Assembly (NCBI GenBank): GCA_965230615.1
Contig: OZ246012.1
Location: 2,914,001-2,978,000 of the forward strand
DNA from: G965230615 sp965230615
GTDB lineage: Bacteria > Pseudomonadota > Gammaproteobacteria > HTCC5015
Length of the DNA stretch: 64,000 nt
Reading direction: 5' to 3'
Shown here: positions 23,542-31,402 of the stretch, in pieces
Numbering within the stretch: position 1 is the first letter of the stretch
How the letters are laid out: each line of letters starts with the position of its first letter
Program-made: the position numbers and the translations under genes
The notes under the pieces: model-generated
Database searches by the model: none
What the model saw: the letters and a program-made list of their open reading frames with translations, nothing else
What the model was told of the DNA's origin: nothing

Positions 23542-24591
23542 ATGACCGAACAAACCCAAAGAGCCCATAAAGTAAGCATCGTTATTCCTACTTATAATAG
23601 TGCAGACTACATCGTTGCCAGTGTTGAAAGTGCGCTTCAACAAAGTTACGAAAATATTGAAGTCATTGTTGTCGATGATGGCTCCACTGATAACACGCAT
23701 GAGGTGCTACTACCTTATCTGAGCCAGATCCTCTATTTTAAACAAAAAAACGCAGGCCTTGCGGGTGCGCGCAACACCGGCCACCAACTAGCCACAGGTG
23801 ATTATATCGCCTGGTTAGATGCTGATGATATTGCTCACCCTGAACGCATTGCCTTGCAGGTTGCTTACCTTGATGAACATAGCGATACCGTGCTGCTGTC
23901 ATCAGACTTTGCGACATTCAATGCCTCAGGGCTACTTGCACCTTGCTATATCGATGAATATTACTCCAGAATAAAACAGCAGGCAGGTATACAAAATATT
24001 TATTCTCATAAACAAACAATGCAGCTCAATAATCAAAACTGCACGGTGTATAACGGCGACCTTAAAGAGCAGTTAATTTTAGGCAATATCGTTCATCCGC
24101 CAACAACGATGATACGTCGCAGTGCGATTAGGCAAGCTGGCTTATTGAATAATACCGTGCCATCCGCCGAAGACTGGCATTATTTTATTAAACTGGCTAA
24201 CTATGGCACCTTTGCTTATATAGACAAACCATTGTTAAATTATCGTTTATCAGAGACGCAAATGACATCGATTAAAAATAACGGTAAACAGGTATTTGAA
24301 AGCATCTTAGGTGTTATTGATTTAATCGAAATAGAAGAGCCTACATTATTTGCACAATATAAAACGGCATTAAACAGTATGCGTGCTGACTTTAACGCCA
24401 GTGCCGCTGATGCACTATGTGATAAAGCCACCTACACCGCACTGAAATTTTTAGCATACAGCGTTAAATATAAACTTAATCTTATTCGGCAATTAAAAAT
24501 CTTTATTAAGATTATAACGCCACAGTCGCTTAGCCATGCGATGCGTAATATAAAAAACCTGCTGGGCAAAAAACCTGTTTTTGATTTCTGA
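23542..24591 (+). CDS. family 2 glycosyltransferase
   Basis: The 349-residue cytoplasmic or peripheral enzyme has a GT-A fold start V-S-I-V-I-P-T-Y-N-S-A-D-Y, the nucleotide-binding V-D-D-G-S-T-D-N-T and the metal-binding D-A-D-D within W-L-D-A-D-D. A putative catalytic E-D-W follows at about residue 211. Substrates are not deducible. No other polysaccharide genes are adjacent, so it is an isolated gene, unlike most GT2 enzymes of surface-polysaccharide clusters. Confidence 0.88.
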   Translation: MTEQTQRAHKVSIVIPTYNSADYIVASVESALQQSYENIEVIVVDDGSTDNTHEVLLPYLSQILYFKQKNAGLAGARNTGHQLATGDYIAWLDADDIAHPERIALQVAYLDEHSDTVLLSSDFATFNASGLLAPCYIDEYYSRIKQQAGIQNIYSHKQTMQLNNQNCTVYNGDLKEQLILGNIVHPPTTMIRRSAIRQAGLLNNTVPSAEDWHYFIKLANYGTFAYIDKPLLNYRLSETQMTSIKNNGKQVFESILGVIDLIEIEEPTLFAQYKTALNSMRADFNASAADALCDKATYTALKFLAYSVKYKLNLIRQLKIFIKIITPQSLSHAMRNIKNLLGKKPVFDF

Positions 24592-24615
24592 TATTTTTTA
24601 GGTTTGCATGCTATT

Positions 24616-25077
24616 TTAAATTCGCATTTTTATTCGCAAGTCTTTGATTGCCACAGTTATTGTGTCACTTTCAACAAGTGCCACCGTTAGTGGCTTACCG
24701 GTTTTAGCATGCACAACAGCCAGCGGGGCCGGGTCGTCACGCAGCTGCTCATCGCCCCATTGCATCATAGCAATAATCACTGGCGCCAAACTTTGGCCTT
24801 TCGCGGTCAGGGTATAAGCATAGCGTTGGCGGCTGCCCGGTTCACGGTAGGGCTGCTTATCGAGCAGCCCAGTATCGACTAAGCGCTTTAAACGGCTTGT
24901 GAGTACTGCCCGTGGGATCTGCAAGTCCTGCTGAATATCATCAAAGCGGACCACCCCATAAAAAGCCTCCCGCAAAATTAATAAAACCCAACGATCACCG
25001 ATCAAGTCGGCTGCCAGAAAGACACCGCAATCTTTTAGTGGGATAGGCGCTTTGCGACGGATATCTTCAGTTTTCAT
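24616..25077 (-). CDS. HxlR-family transcriptional regulator
   Basis: The 153-residue protein has an HxlR winged helix: C-G-V-F-L-A-A-D-L-I-G-D-R-W-V-L-L-I-L-R-E, then F-D-D-I-Q-x-x-L-x-I-P-R-A-V-L-T-S-R-L-K-R-L, then Y-T-L-T-A-K-G. Such dimeric regulators often control a divergent neighbour in response to electrophiles or redox stress. The divergent membrane-protein gene 72 bp away, with an inverted repeat between, is the likely target. The N-terminal Cys at about 18 could be a sensor, as in related proteins. Confidence 0.9.
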   Translation of the reverse strand: MKTEDIRRKAPIPLKDCGVFLAADLIGDRWVLLILREAFYGVVRFDDIQQDLQIPRAVLTSRLKRLVDTGLLDKQPYREPGSRQRYAYTLTAKGQSLAPVIIAMMQWGDEQLRDDPAPLAVVHAKTGKPLTVALVESDTITVAIKDLRIKMRI

Positions 25078-25146
25078 TAGCTAAGTTTGACATATGAACT
25101 CAGATTATGCAAAATCCACTAGAATTCATTTTATGAACTTAGCTAA
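25077..25146. promoter_or_regulatory. inverted repeat, likely HxlR operator region
   Basis: TTAGCTAAGTT (25077-25087) is repeated exactly inverted as AACTTAGCTAA (25136-25146), and TATGAACT occurs twice (25093-25100 and 25132-25139). The arms flank the whole divergent promoter region between the regulator and its presumed target. Confidence 0.55.
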
Positions 25147-25149
25147 ATA

Positions 25150-25539
25150 ATGACAATTAATCTGCTCGTTGTGCTGCTCGGCATCAAGATTATCGTTACC
25201 GCCATAGCTGTTTGCCTACCTTTTCTGGCTTTTTCACAGCAAATACTTTCCTCTTCACTACAAATAAGCACACAAAGCGCTTTGCTGTTTCGTCTTTACG
25301 GGGTTGCTATCTTAGCCTTGCTGGTCTGTTATAGCTTTGGCTTACAACAGGCATTGCTAGGCGAGTTTCCCTGGGCTATTGTCGCCACCGGTGTTGTTTC
25401 CAATGGCGGTGCCTCGGTTTTACTGATATCGCTCGGCCATGCTAAGCAACTGCGTATCGTGGGACTGTTTTTTGGGATAATCGCACTCTTGCTGCTGCTC
25501 TGTGCCTTACAGCCGACACTGGCTTTGGCGGCCATATAG
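25150..25539 (+). CDS. small four-helix membrane protein
   Basis: The 129-residue hydrophobic product has four predicted membrane helices (about residues 5-27, 46-65, 75-98 and 103-125). I do not recognise a characterised family. It is transcribed divergently from the HxlR regulator and is its most likely regulatory target. Confidence 0.7.
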   Translation: MTINLLVVLLGIKIIVTAIAVCLPFLAFSQQILSSSLQISTQSALLFRLYGVAILALLVCYSFGLQQALLGEFPWAIVATGVVSNGGASVLLISLGHAKQLRIVGLFFGIIALLLLLCALQPTLALAAI

Positions 25540-25665
25540 CATCAGCTTGTCCACAGTAATGGCCTCATCATAATCACCGCAGCATTGTCTGCCTGTAATA
25601 AAACCTTTCTTTGTTTGACTGTCTAAGCTAAAAATTCATGTTTAACACGGATCAAAACACATGCT

Positions 25666-26109
25666 ATGTTAATTAGGCCCGCAGCACCTTGCGATGCACA
25701 GGCAATCGAATACCTTGTGCAATCGCTATCTGCTTATTACTTACAAGATACTCATGCCAGTTTGCCCGCATGGTTTGCCGACACATTAACCATGCCTGCA
25801 TTCGAGCAACGCCTCGCCAGTGCTGACTATAATAATTATGTCTGCTGTAAAGGTGATACGATAGTTGCTTACCTTGCATTAAAAAATGGTAACCATATTT
25901 ATCACTTGTTTGTTGCTAAAGCACATCATGGACAAGGCATCGCACGCGCTTTATGGCAACATGTTCTTCAGCCACATCCTGCCAAACGTTATACCGTTAG
26001 GTCTTCTTTATTTGCAGTACCTATCTATCAACGCTTTGGTTTTATTGTTTGCGAGCCTGTAATAGTAAAAGATGGTATTGGCTATCAACCAATGCAGTTA
26101 ACCGCTTAA
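25666..26109 (+). CDS. GNAT-family N-acetyltransferase
   Basis: The 147-residue protein has the GNAT acetyl-CoA-binding pattern V-A-K-A-H-H-G-Q-G-I-A-R-A-L-W and the C-terminal V-P-I-Y-Q-R-F-G-F strand-helix. The start is ATG TTA at 25666; an ATG five bases earlier hits a stop at once. The substrate is unknown. Confidence 0.85.
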   Translation: MLIRPAAPCDAQAIEYLVQSLSAYYLQDTHASLPAWFADTLTMPAFEQRLASADYNNYVCCKGDTIVAYLALKNGNHIYHLFVAKAHHGQGIARALWQHVLQPHPAKRYTVRSSLFAVPIYQRFGFIVCEPVIVKDGIGYQPMQLTA

Positions 26110-26132
26110 TCTTATTTGGAAAATATATTGTT

Positions 26133-26774
26133 ATGCCTCACTGTAAAACACTACTGATCGGTGCCGGTGGCCAAATTGGCCAGTTATTAATACCACAATT
26201 GCAAACACAGGCAATCGATACTGTTGCCATGTTACGCAATCCTGATAAAGCCATAGCATTACAACAAGCGGGTATTAAAACAGTTATCGCAGACTTAGAA
26301 GACGATTTTGGTGCAGCCTATCAAGATTGTGAATACGTTATTTTTTCGGCTGGCTCTGGTGCCAACACCAGTGCTGAAAAAACACTGTTAATTGATTTAT
26401 GGGCAGCCAGACGCGCCATTGATTATGCAAAAGAATATGCGATTAAACACTTTGTGATGGTGAGCTCACGCGGTGCTGACAATCCAGATAATGGCCCTGT
26501 TGCAATAAAACCCTATCTGGTCGCCAAACATTTTGCAGATGAATATTTAATAGCAAGTGGACTCAACTATACCATTCTGCGGCCAGGTCGTTTAATTGAT
26601 GAAGCAGCGACAGGGCTGATTAAAACCAATCGCCCAACGGCAGCGACAGAACAAATTATTTCACGTGCCGATACTGCCACGGCAATTGCTTATTGTTTGA
26701 ACAATACGTTTTGTATCAATAAAACTTATGAGCTATTCAGTGGTTCAATACCCATAGCAGAAGCTTTATGCTAG
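26133..26774 (+). CDS. NAD(P)-binding atypical short-chain dehydrogenase
   Basis: From the ATG at 26133 the product has 213 residues and a Rossmann start L-L-I-G-A-G-G-Q-I-G-Q-L-L, then V-S-S-R-G-A-D and Y-T-I-L-R-P-G-R-L-I, typical of the NmrA/YhfK-like atypical SDR group. The open frame upstream to 26049 overlaps the acetyltransferase and is not needed. It may be a redox sensor or reductase; the activity is unknown. Confidence 0.85.
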   Translation: MPHCKTLLIGAGGQIGQLLIPQLQTQAIDTVAMLRNPDKAIALQQAGIKTVIADLEDDFGAAYQDCEYVIFSAGSGANTSAEKTLLIDLWAARRAIDYAKEYAIKHFVMVSSRGADNPDNGPVAIKPYLVAKHFADEYLIASGLNYTILRPGRLIDEAATGLIKTNRPTAATEQIISRADTATAIAYCLNNTFCINKTYELFSGSIPIAEALC

Positions 26775-26809
26775 GCTTATAATTTCTACGCTATTGATAA
26801 TACAATCTT

Positions 26810-27346
26810 ATGTTATTTTCCAGATTTACCATAATACGGTTATATTGTATTGGCCTTATCGGCTTTGTTAGCGGACAGCCTATTGCGATCGGCCAAACAC
26901 TTGATGTCGATTTTGATGAACCAGCGGATGATCGCTATGTTTATATTAGCTATGGAGAGGAAGGCTTACCCGACAGTGAAGTGTTTGAAATCTCCGTTGC
27001 CCAAAAAAGAGCCCACAGACGCATAGAAGATAGATTATCACTGACGGTACTCAAAACCGACCGCACAAACTATGGCTTTGATGCGGGTAGCCGTTATTAT
27101 ATTGGTAGAGCACTTAGCCTCTATGTTGGCTATGGTTTATTTGTGGGTGAATATAATGAGTGCGAAACGGTAGATGGCGAGGAAGAATGTGAAACTATCG
27201 ATACAGCTGCAATCTATCCTGAGTTTGGTTATATGGTATCACTGGGCAAAGCCCGTGTAGTTTTTTTTAACCGGTATTATTATCAATTTACCGCTGAACA
27301 CCCACGAAATAATATGATTGGTTTTAGTGTAGGTTATCAATTCTAA
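26810..27346 (+). CDS. putative outer-membrane beta-barrel protein
   Basis: The 178-residue product has an N-terminal signal (about residues 1-29), then alternating-hydrophobicity strands such as L-S-L-Y-V-G-Y-G-L-F-V-G. It ends G-F-S-V-G-Y-Q-F, a C-terminal Phe signature of outer-membrane barrels. A short acidic loop with two Cys (E-C-E-T-V-D-G-E-E-E-C-E-T) may be disulfide-closed. Around eight strands are likely. The function is unknown. Confidence 0.7.
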   Translation: MLFSRFTIIRLYCIGLIGFVSGQPIAIGQTLDVDFDEPADDRYVYISYGEEGLPDSEVFEISVAQKRAHRRIEDRLSLTVLKTDRTNYGFDAGSRYYIGRALSLYVGYGLFVGEYNECETVDGEEECETIDTAAIYPEFGYMVSLGKARVVFFNRYYYQFTAEHPRNNMIGFSVGYQF

Positions 27347-27547
27347 TGCAAGCCCCTTGTTCAATTGCATCTGTGTTGATATAGGAACTTGGGTTATTTT
27401 TGCTCCTCTGCTGCAACTTACCATCACTCACCGGTCTAAGCTCTGGCTTGGCGTTAAAATTTATGCTTTAAATTTATACCTCGTAAACGATTAATACATT
27501 AACGACCGGTAACATCCAAAATATCAGCTCTATAAAAGGCACTTAAT

Positions 27548-28381
27548 ATGAAAAAATGCTTATTATTCATATCGTTATGTTTTACTGCGGTGTTGGTACA
27601 AGCTGCAGGCAACCATGATAAACAAGGCAGCGCTCTGACAGCGCATTTTACTGCTGCCGCAAACGGTGAGCACCGTAGTGCTGCTAATATTGCGCGTAAT
27701 GTTTATCGCAATCCCGTCAAAACCTTGGATTTTTTCGGCATTAAACAAGGCATGACCGTCCTGGAAATCAGCCCAGGCGGTATGTGGTATACCGAGGTAC
27801 TGGCACCCGCGCTAAGACATAGAGGCCAGCTGATTGTGGCGGGCTATGATGTCGCTGTAAAAGACCAGCCAGCTTATCGCTACCGTCAACAAAAAGCGAT
27901 GGAAGCTCGCTTTCTCGAAGAGCCGAATATTTTTTCTGAAGTTGAAATCACAAAATTCTCCCCACCCGACAGCGTACAACTTGGCGCTAATAAAAGTGTT
28001 GATGCGGTACTGACCTTTCGCAACTTCCATGGCTGGATTCGTGATGGTGTTGCCCAAAGTAATCTGCACGCTTTTTTTGATGTGTTAAAGCCGGGCGGTA
28101 TTCTGGGTATCGTGCAACACCGCAGTAATAACCCTAAGCCACAGGCATCCGGCAAAATCAGTGGTTATGTAAGCGAAAAGCAAATTATTAAACTTGCTAA
28201 AAAAGCCGGCTTTGTATTGGATGCTCGCTCCGAAATTAATGCTAACCCTAAAGATACGCACAACTATCCTAATGGTGTTTGGTCTTTGCCACCGGTATTG
28301 CGTGGTGGTGATGAAGATCGGCAGAAATATCTGGCTATCGGTGAAAGTGATCGTATGACTTTGCGTTTTAAAAAGCCTTAA
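27548..28381 (+). CDS. exported class I methyltransferase-like protein
   Basis: The 277-residue product starts with a clear signal peptide (M-K-K-C-L-L-F-I-S-L then A-V-L-V-Q-A-A). It continues as a predicted methyltransferase of the COG4798 type: L-D-F-F-G-I-K-Q-G-M-T-V-L-E-I-S-P-G-G-M-W-Y-T-E near residue 60, then F-R-N-F-H-G-W and L-K-P-G-G-I-L-G-I-V-Q-H. The normal G-x-G-x-G SAM loop reads E-I-S-P-G-G. Activity in the periplasm, where SAM is not expected, is puzzling. Such signal-bearing homologues are widespread. Confidence 0.8.
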   Translation: MKKCLLFISLCFTAVLVQAAGNHDKQGSALTAHFTAAANGEHRSAANIARNVYRNPVKTLDFFGIKQGMTVLEISPGGMWYTEVLAPALRHRGQLIVAGYDVAVKDQPAYRYRQQKAMEARFLEEPNIFSEVEITKFSPPDSVQLGANKSVDAVLTFRNFHGWIRDGVAQSNLHAFFDVLKPGGILGIVQHRSNNPKPQASGKISGYVSEKQIIKLAKKAGFVLDARSEINANPKDTHNYPNGVWSLPPVLRGGDEDRQKYLAIGESDRMTLRFKKP

Positions 28382-28409
28382 GGCTTTATCATTTATTGGC
28401 TGCTATAAC

Positions 28410-28453
28410 GGTTGGGTGTGTTTGCATATTATGCGTAATCGTCACGCCCAACC
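28410..28453 (+). terminator. hairpin downstream of the exported methyltransferase gene
   Basis: GGTTGGGTGTG pairs with the downstream CACGCCCAACC (one mismatch or wobble) across a loop of about 20 bases. No strong T-run follows, so it may end transcription weakly or stabilise the 3' end. Confidence 0.45.
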
Positions 28454-28848
28454 AGCCAAGAACCTGATTATATTTTTAATACTATTGATAACTAATTAAC
28501 AGCCAGCCAGACCCAAACAATGGACCGACAGATATTATAATTCATGATATTACTGTAATAGCGTCGATGATAGTATCGAGTCTATTGCCAAATTTAAACC
28601 TATCTACTCTAAACCAGTACGTTAAACAAAATAAACACCATAGCCAGTATGCAATCATTATTAATGCTATAACTATGACTAAAAAATAGCCTTTTAAGTA
28701 TTCAGTATCCCGAAAATAGGGAAATATTAGAATATGTTGCTATGAATATTGAAAAGCAGATTACTACCAACAAATAACGATAGGGTTTTAATACTATCGC
28801 TTTTTATTCAAAAAATTGAATTAGCTTTTTCAAAATAATCTTTTAATC
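28454..28848. other. AT-rich spacer with no gene seen
   Basis: No coding frame, tRNA or strong repeat was recognised between the hairpin and the leftward acetyltransferase gene. Confidence 0.5.
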
Positions 28849-29325
28849 TCAAATCAATCTTTTATACACACCCGGTTCGGAGTCTGGAATGGTGATGGCT
28901 CCGACAGCTTTTTGATAATAGCCCTCTGAGCTTACCCAGGGGATAATGCCATAGGCATAGCCTTCGTTATACATAGCCTCTAAAGCATGTACGATAAGTA
29001 CTTTGGCAATACCTTGCTTGCGATGAGTTTCGGCAACACCTAATGGGCCAAAATAGCCTTTTGCAGAAGTATCGTAGCAGGCAAAACCAACGACTTGCTT
29101 ATTGTGCACAGCAATAAAACAAGCAACGGGGTGGCGCTTGAGTGATAGCTCGCATTCATCAACCCAGCCAGCACATAAATCACTAAAGTGCTGATCAACG
29201 AACTGCAAAATCTTTTGTGTGTCGAGCGTTAAAGCCCGTTTGATTTGAATATCGTTAGCGTGTAATTGTTTTAGTTTTTGCTCGATATTGGGTAATTCAT
29301 ACAGTTTAACCAGCATATCAGGCAT
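28849..29325 (-). CDS. GNAT-family N-acetyltransferase
   Basis: From the ATG at 29325, behind AGGAT, the product has 158 residues. It shows the acetyl-CoA loop E-T-H-R-K-Q-G-I-A-K-V-L and the C-terminal G-Y-Y-Q-K-A-V-G-A. An upstream TTG at 29355 is possible but has no better ribosome site. The substrate is unknown. Confidence 0.82.
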   Translation of the reverse strand: MPDMLVKLYELPNIEQKLKQLHANDIQIKRALTLDTQKILQFVDQHFSDLCAGWVDECELSLKRHPVACFIAVHNKQVVGFACYDTSAKGYFGPLGVAETHRKQGIAKVLIVHALEAMYNEGYAYGIIPWVSSEGYYQKAVGAITIPDSEPGVYKRLI

Positions 29326-29365
29326 TGTGATTATCCTATTGTCGCGCTTTATCAAAACAGCATTT

Positions 29366-29830
29366 TTAAAATCTATGCACGCGATAATAGTCTAAAAAAA
29401 ATAATACGCTACTGTTTTTTGTACTTATAACAAATTGCATGCCTGGACAGATAATTCCTTGCTGTATTGTTGTAACTTCTTGCGTTTTTATATTGGGGTT
29501 ATTGCTTTGTATTAACAACTCACCTTCAGTAACTGTGAGTCGCACCCAACAATCTCGCTTATCAGCCATTACATCAACACAGCTTAAGTCTTCACTATTA
29601 AATACCGGGCTGGTCTCAACACAGAGCAAATTTTCCGGTAGCTCTAATCGATCACAACGTACACAATTGAGCTGCTCGCCTAGCATACTGTTACGACCCG
29701 CTTCACTTTGTGTCCAAGGACGATTGATAAAGGGTGGCTTATGTCGTACATGCTGGTTATGCCCACAATCTAATTGGGCAACCCAATGCTGTTCTTCATC
29801 GAGGTGAAAACCGGTGATTTGGCGCCGCAT
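29366..29830 (-). CDS. fused DUF3565-DUF1971-like protein
   Basis: The 154-residue product joins two small domains. Residues 1-65 match DUF3565 (I-T-G-F-H-x-D-E-E-x-H-W-V-A-x-L-D-C-G-H-x-Q-H-V-R-H-x-P-P) and carry Cys and His residues suited to metal binding, including C-V-R-C. Residues about 68-154 look like a DUF1971/TehB-type cupin (S-P-V-F-N, W-V-R-L-T-V-T-E-G-E-L, F-F-L-D-Y-Y-R). In other bacteria the two are usually separate genes. The role is unknown. Confidence 0.7.
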   Translation of the reverse strand: MRRQITGFHLDEEQHWVAQLDCGHNQHVRHKPPFINRPWTQSEAGRNSMLGEQLNCVRCDRLELPENLLCVETSPVFNSEDLSCVDVMADKRDCWVRLTVTEGELLIQSNNPNIKTQEVTTIQQGIICPGMQFVISTKNSSVLFFLDYYRVHRF

Positions 29831-29896
29831 AATGATAAACTGCTGTGATTAATATAACGTATTGTTCTTATTCTTATAGCACATTGCCGCTGGAAT

Positions 29897-30661
29897 TTAG
29901 CGAAATTCTGCAATTACCGGCGTATGATCTGAAGGTCTCTCCCAGCCACGCGGGACTTTATCAATACTCGCTGCATAACAGCATTGTGCTAATGCTTCGC
30001 TGGCCAGAATCAGGTCAATGCGTAAACCATTATTGCGCTGAAAGCCAGCGGCACGATAATCCCACCAGCTATAAAGCCCCTCTGCCTGTTCATGTAGGCG
30101 AAAAGTATCCTGCAAACCCAGATCTAACAGGGTTTGCAGTGCCTGTCTTTCAGGCGTGCTACACAGTATGCGTTCATGCCAGGATTTAGGGTTATAAACA
30201 TCACGGTCTTCTGGTGCAATATTGAAATCACCTAACACAATCAATTGTTGATATGTCTTTAATTGGCTTTCAATATAATCACTTACCTTTGCTAACCAAT
30301 GCAATTTATGTGCATATTTATCAGAGCCAACTTCCTGGCCATTCACAACATATAAGTTGATGACTCGCAACTCACCATAGCTTGCGGCTAATATTCGTCG
30401 TTGCGGGTCATCTAAATCCGGGATATCGCTAACAACATCCTGCGCTGCCTGCTTGCTAATAATAGCTACACCATTATAGGTTTTTTGGCCTGCAAAAATT
30501 GCGGTATAGCCAGCAGCCTCTATCTCAGCAAGTGGGAAGTTATCATCGGTTAATTTGGTTTCTTGTAAGGCCAATATATCTGCCGAAGAGTCATCTAGCC
30601 ACTGCAATACCTGCGGTAGCCTGACTTTGAGTGAATTAACATTCCAGCTAGCAACTTTCAT
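29897..30661 (-). CDS. xthA: exodeoxyribonuclease III (AP endonuclease)
   Basis: XthA is a Mg-dependent AP endonuclease and 3' exonuclease of base-excision repair. The 254-residue protein has the family motifs V-A-S-W-N-V-N-S-L, L-Q-E-T-K, the L-G-D-F-N-I-A-P active site, and the final S-D-H-T-P-V with catalytic Asp-His. It belongs to the ExoIII/ExoA family; length is slightly shorter than E. coli XthA. Confidence 0.93.
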   Translation of the reverse strand: MKVASWNVNSLKVRLPQVLQWLDDSSADILALQETKLTDDNFPLAEIEAAGYTAIFAGQKTYNGVAIISKQAAQDVVSDIPDLDDPQRRILAASYGELRVINLYVVNGQEVGSDKYAHKLHWLAKVSDYIESQLKTYQQLIVLGDFNIAPEDRDVYNPKSWHERILCSTPERQALQTLLDLGLQDTFRLHEQAEGLYSWWDYRAAGFQRNNGLRIDLILASEALAQCCYAASIDKVPRGWERPSDHTPVIAEFR

Positions 30662-30676
30662 AGGAAGCTTGCGGCT

Positions 30677-31402
30677 TTACCAGACTTTTATACCATTAAA
30701 ACGTTCTTTGACTTGCTTAGTCACTCTGCGCATACCCAAAAATACCCCAATGGCTAAACTGCACAACATCGCAGCGAGTATCCAAACAATCTTTACCAAT
30801 GCATCACTGCTTTGTGATGTTTGTTCCACAGTATCGAGTTGTTGCTGTAAGGCGGTTGATTGCTCTTCAACGGTTATTAATTGTGCTTTGAGTGTTTCGA
30901 TAACTTTTTCATTATTCGCTAATTGCTCTTCGGCATTAGCTAAAGCCTGGTTATCTTCTGCACTCGCATTGCTGGTATCTTTAGCTTGTTTGCGTAGCTT
31001 ATTGATGGTGTTGTTAGCTTGCCTTAACTGACCTTGTACTTTTTTTAACTCAGTAGCACTTTTACCACTGTCTTGCTGCAAGGTGTTTAAGGTTTGTTGT
31101 AGCTTATCACGCTCAGTTGTAACCTGGCCCAATTGTAATGAGGCTGGCACTTTTTCACTGATAAAATCTGCTCGCGCCCAACCTTGCGTGCCATCGTTTA
31201 ATTGTAGCAATACGGCTGTACCACTGTTTTGCAATACTTGTACTTCTGTACCGCTTGCCATCGACTTTATTGGGCTACCAGTAATAGTAGCATCAGCATA
31301 TAAGCCAAGAAACAAGCGATCACTAACATAGCTTTTTTGTGCCATGGCATTTGAGCAGGCAAAGGTTAAACACGCTAAGCTGATTATTTGTTTGTAGTTC
31401 AT
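30677..31402 (-). CDS. exported SH3-domain protein with C-terminal membrane anchor
   Basis: The 241-residue protein has a signal peptide ending near A-M-A-Q, a bacterial SH3 domain (about residues 22-85; Y-V-S-D-R-L-F-L-G-L-Y-A-D and G-W-A-R-A-D-F-I), a long coiled coil (about 90-205) and one C-terminal membrane helix (about 207-228) with a basic tail. This is the layout of the YgiM/TIGR04211 family. The gene overlaps prlC by four bases. The function is probably envelope-related but unproven. Confidence 0.85.
   Translation of the reverse strand: MNYKQIISLACLTFACSNAMAQKSYVSDRLFLGLYADATITGSPIKSMASGTEVQVLQNSGTAVLLQLNDGTQGWARADFISEKVPASLQLGQVTTERDKLQQTLNTLQQDSGKSATELKKVQGQLRQANNTINKLRKQAKDTSNASAEDNQALANAEEQLANNEKVIETLKAQLITVEEQSTALQQQLDTVEQTSQSSDALVKIVWILAAMLCSLAIGVFLGMRRVTKQVKERFNGIKVW

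Noticed and set aside
26049..26132. Extended start of the atypical SDR gene
   Set aside because: The extension overlaps the acetyltransferase gene in another frame, and the Rossmann motif starts right after the ATG at 26133.
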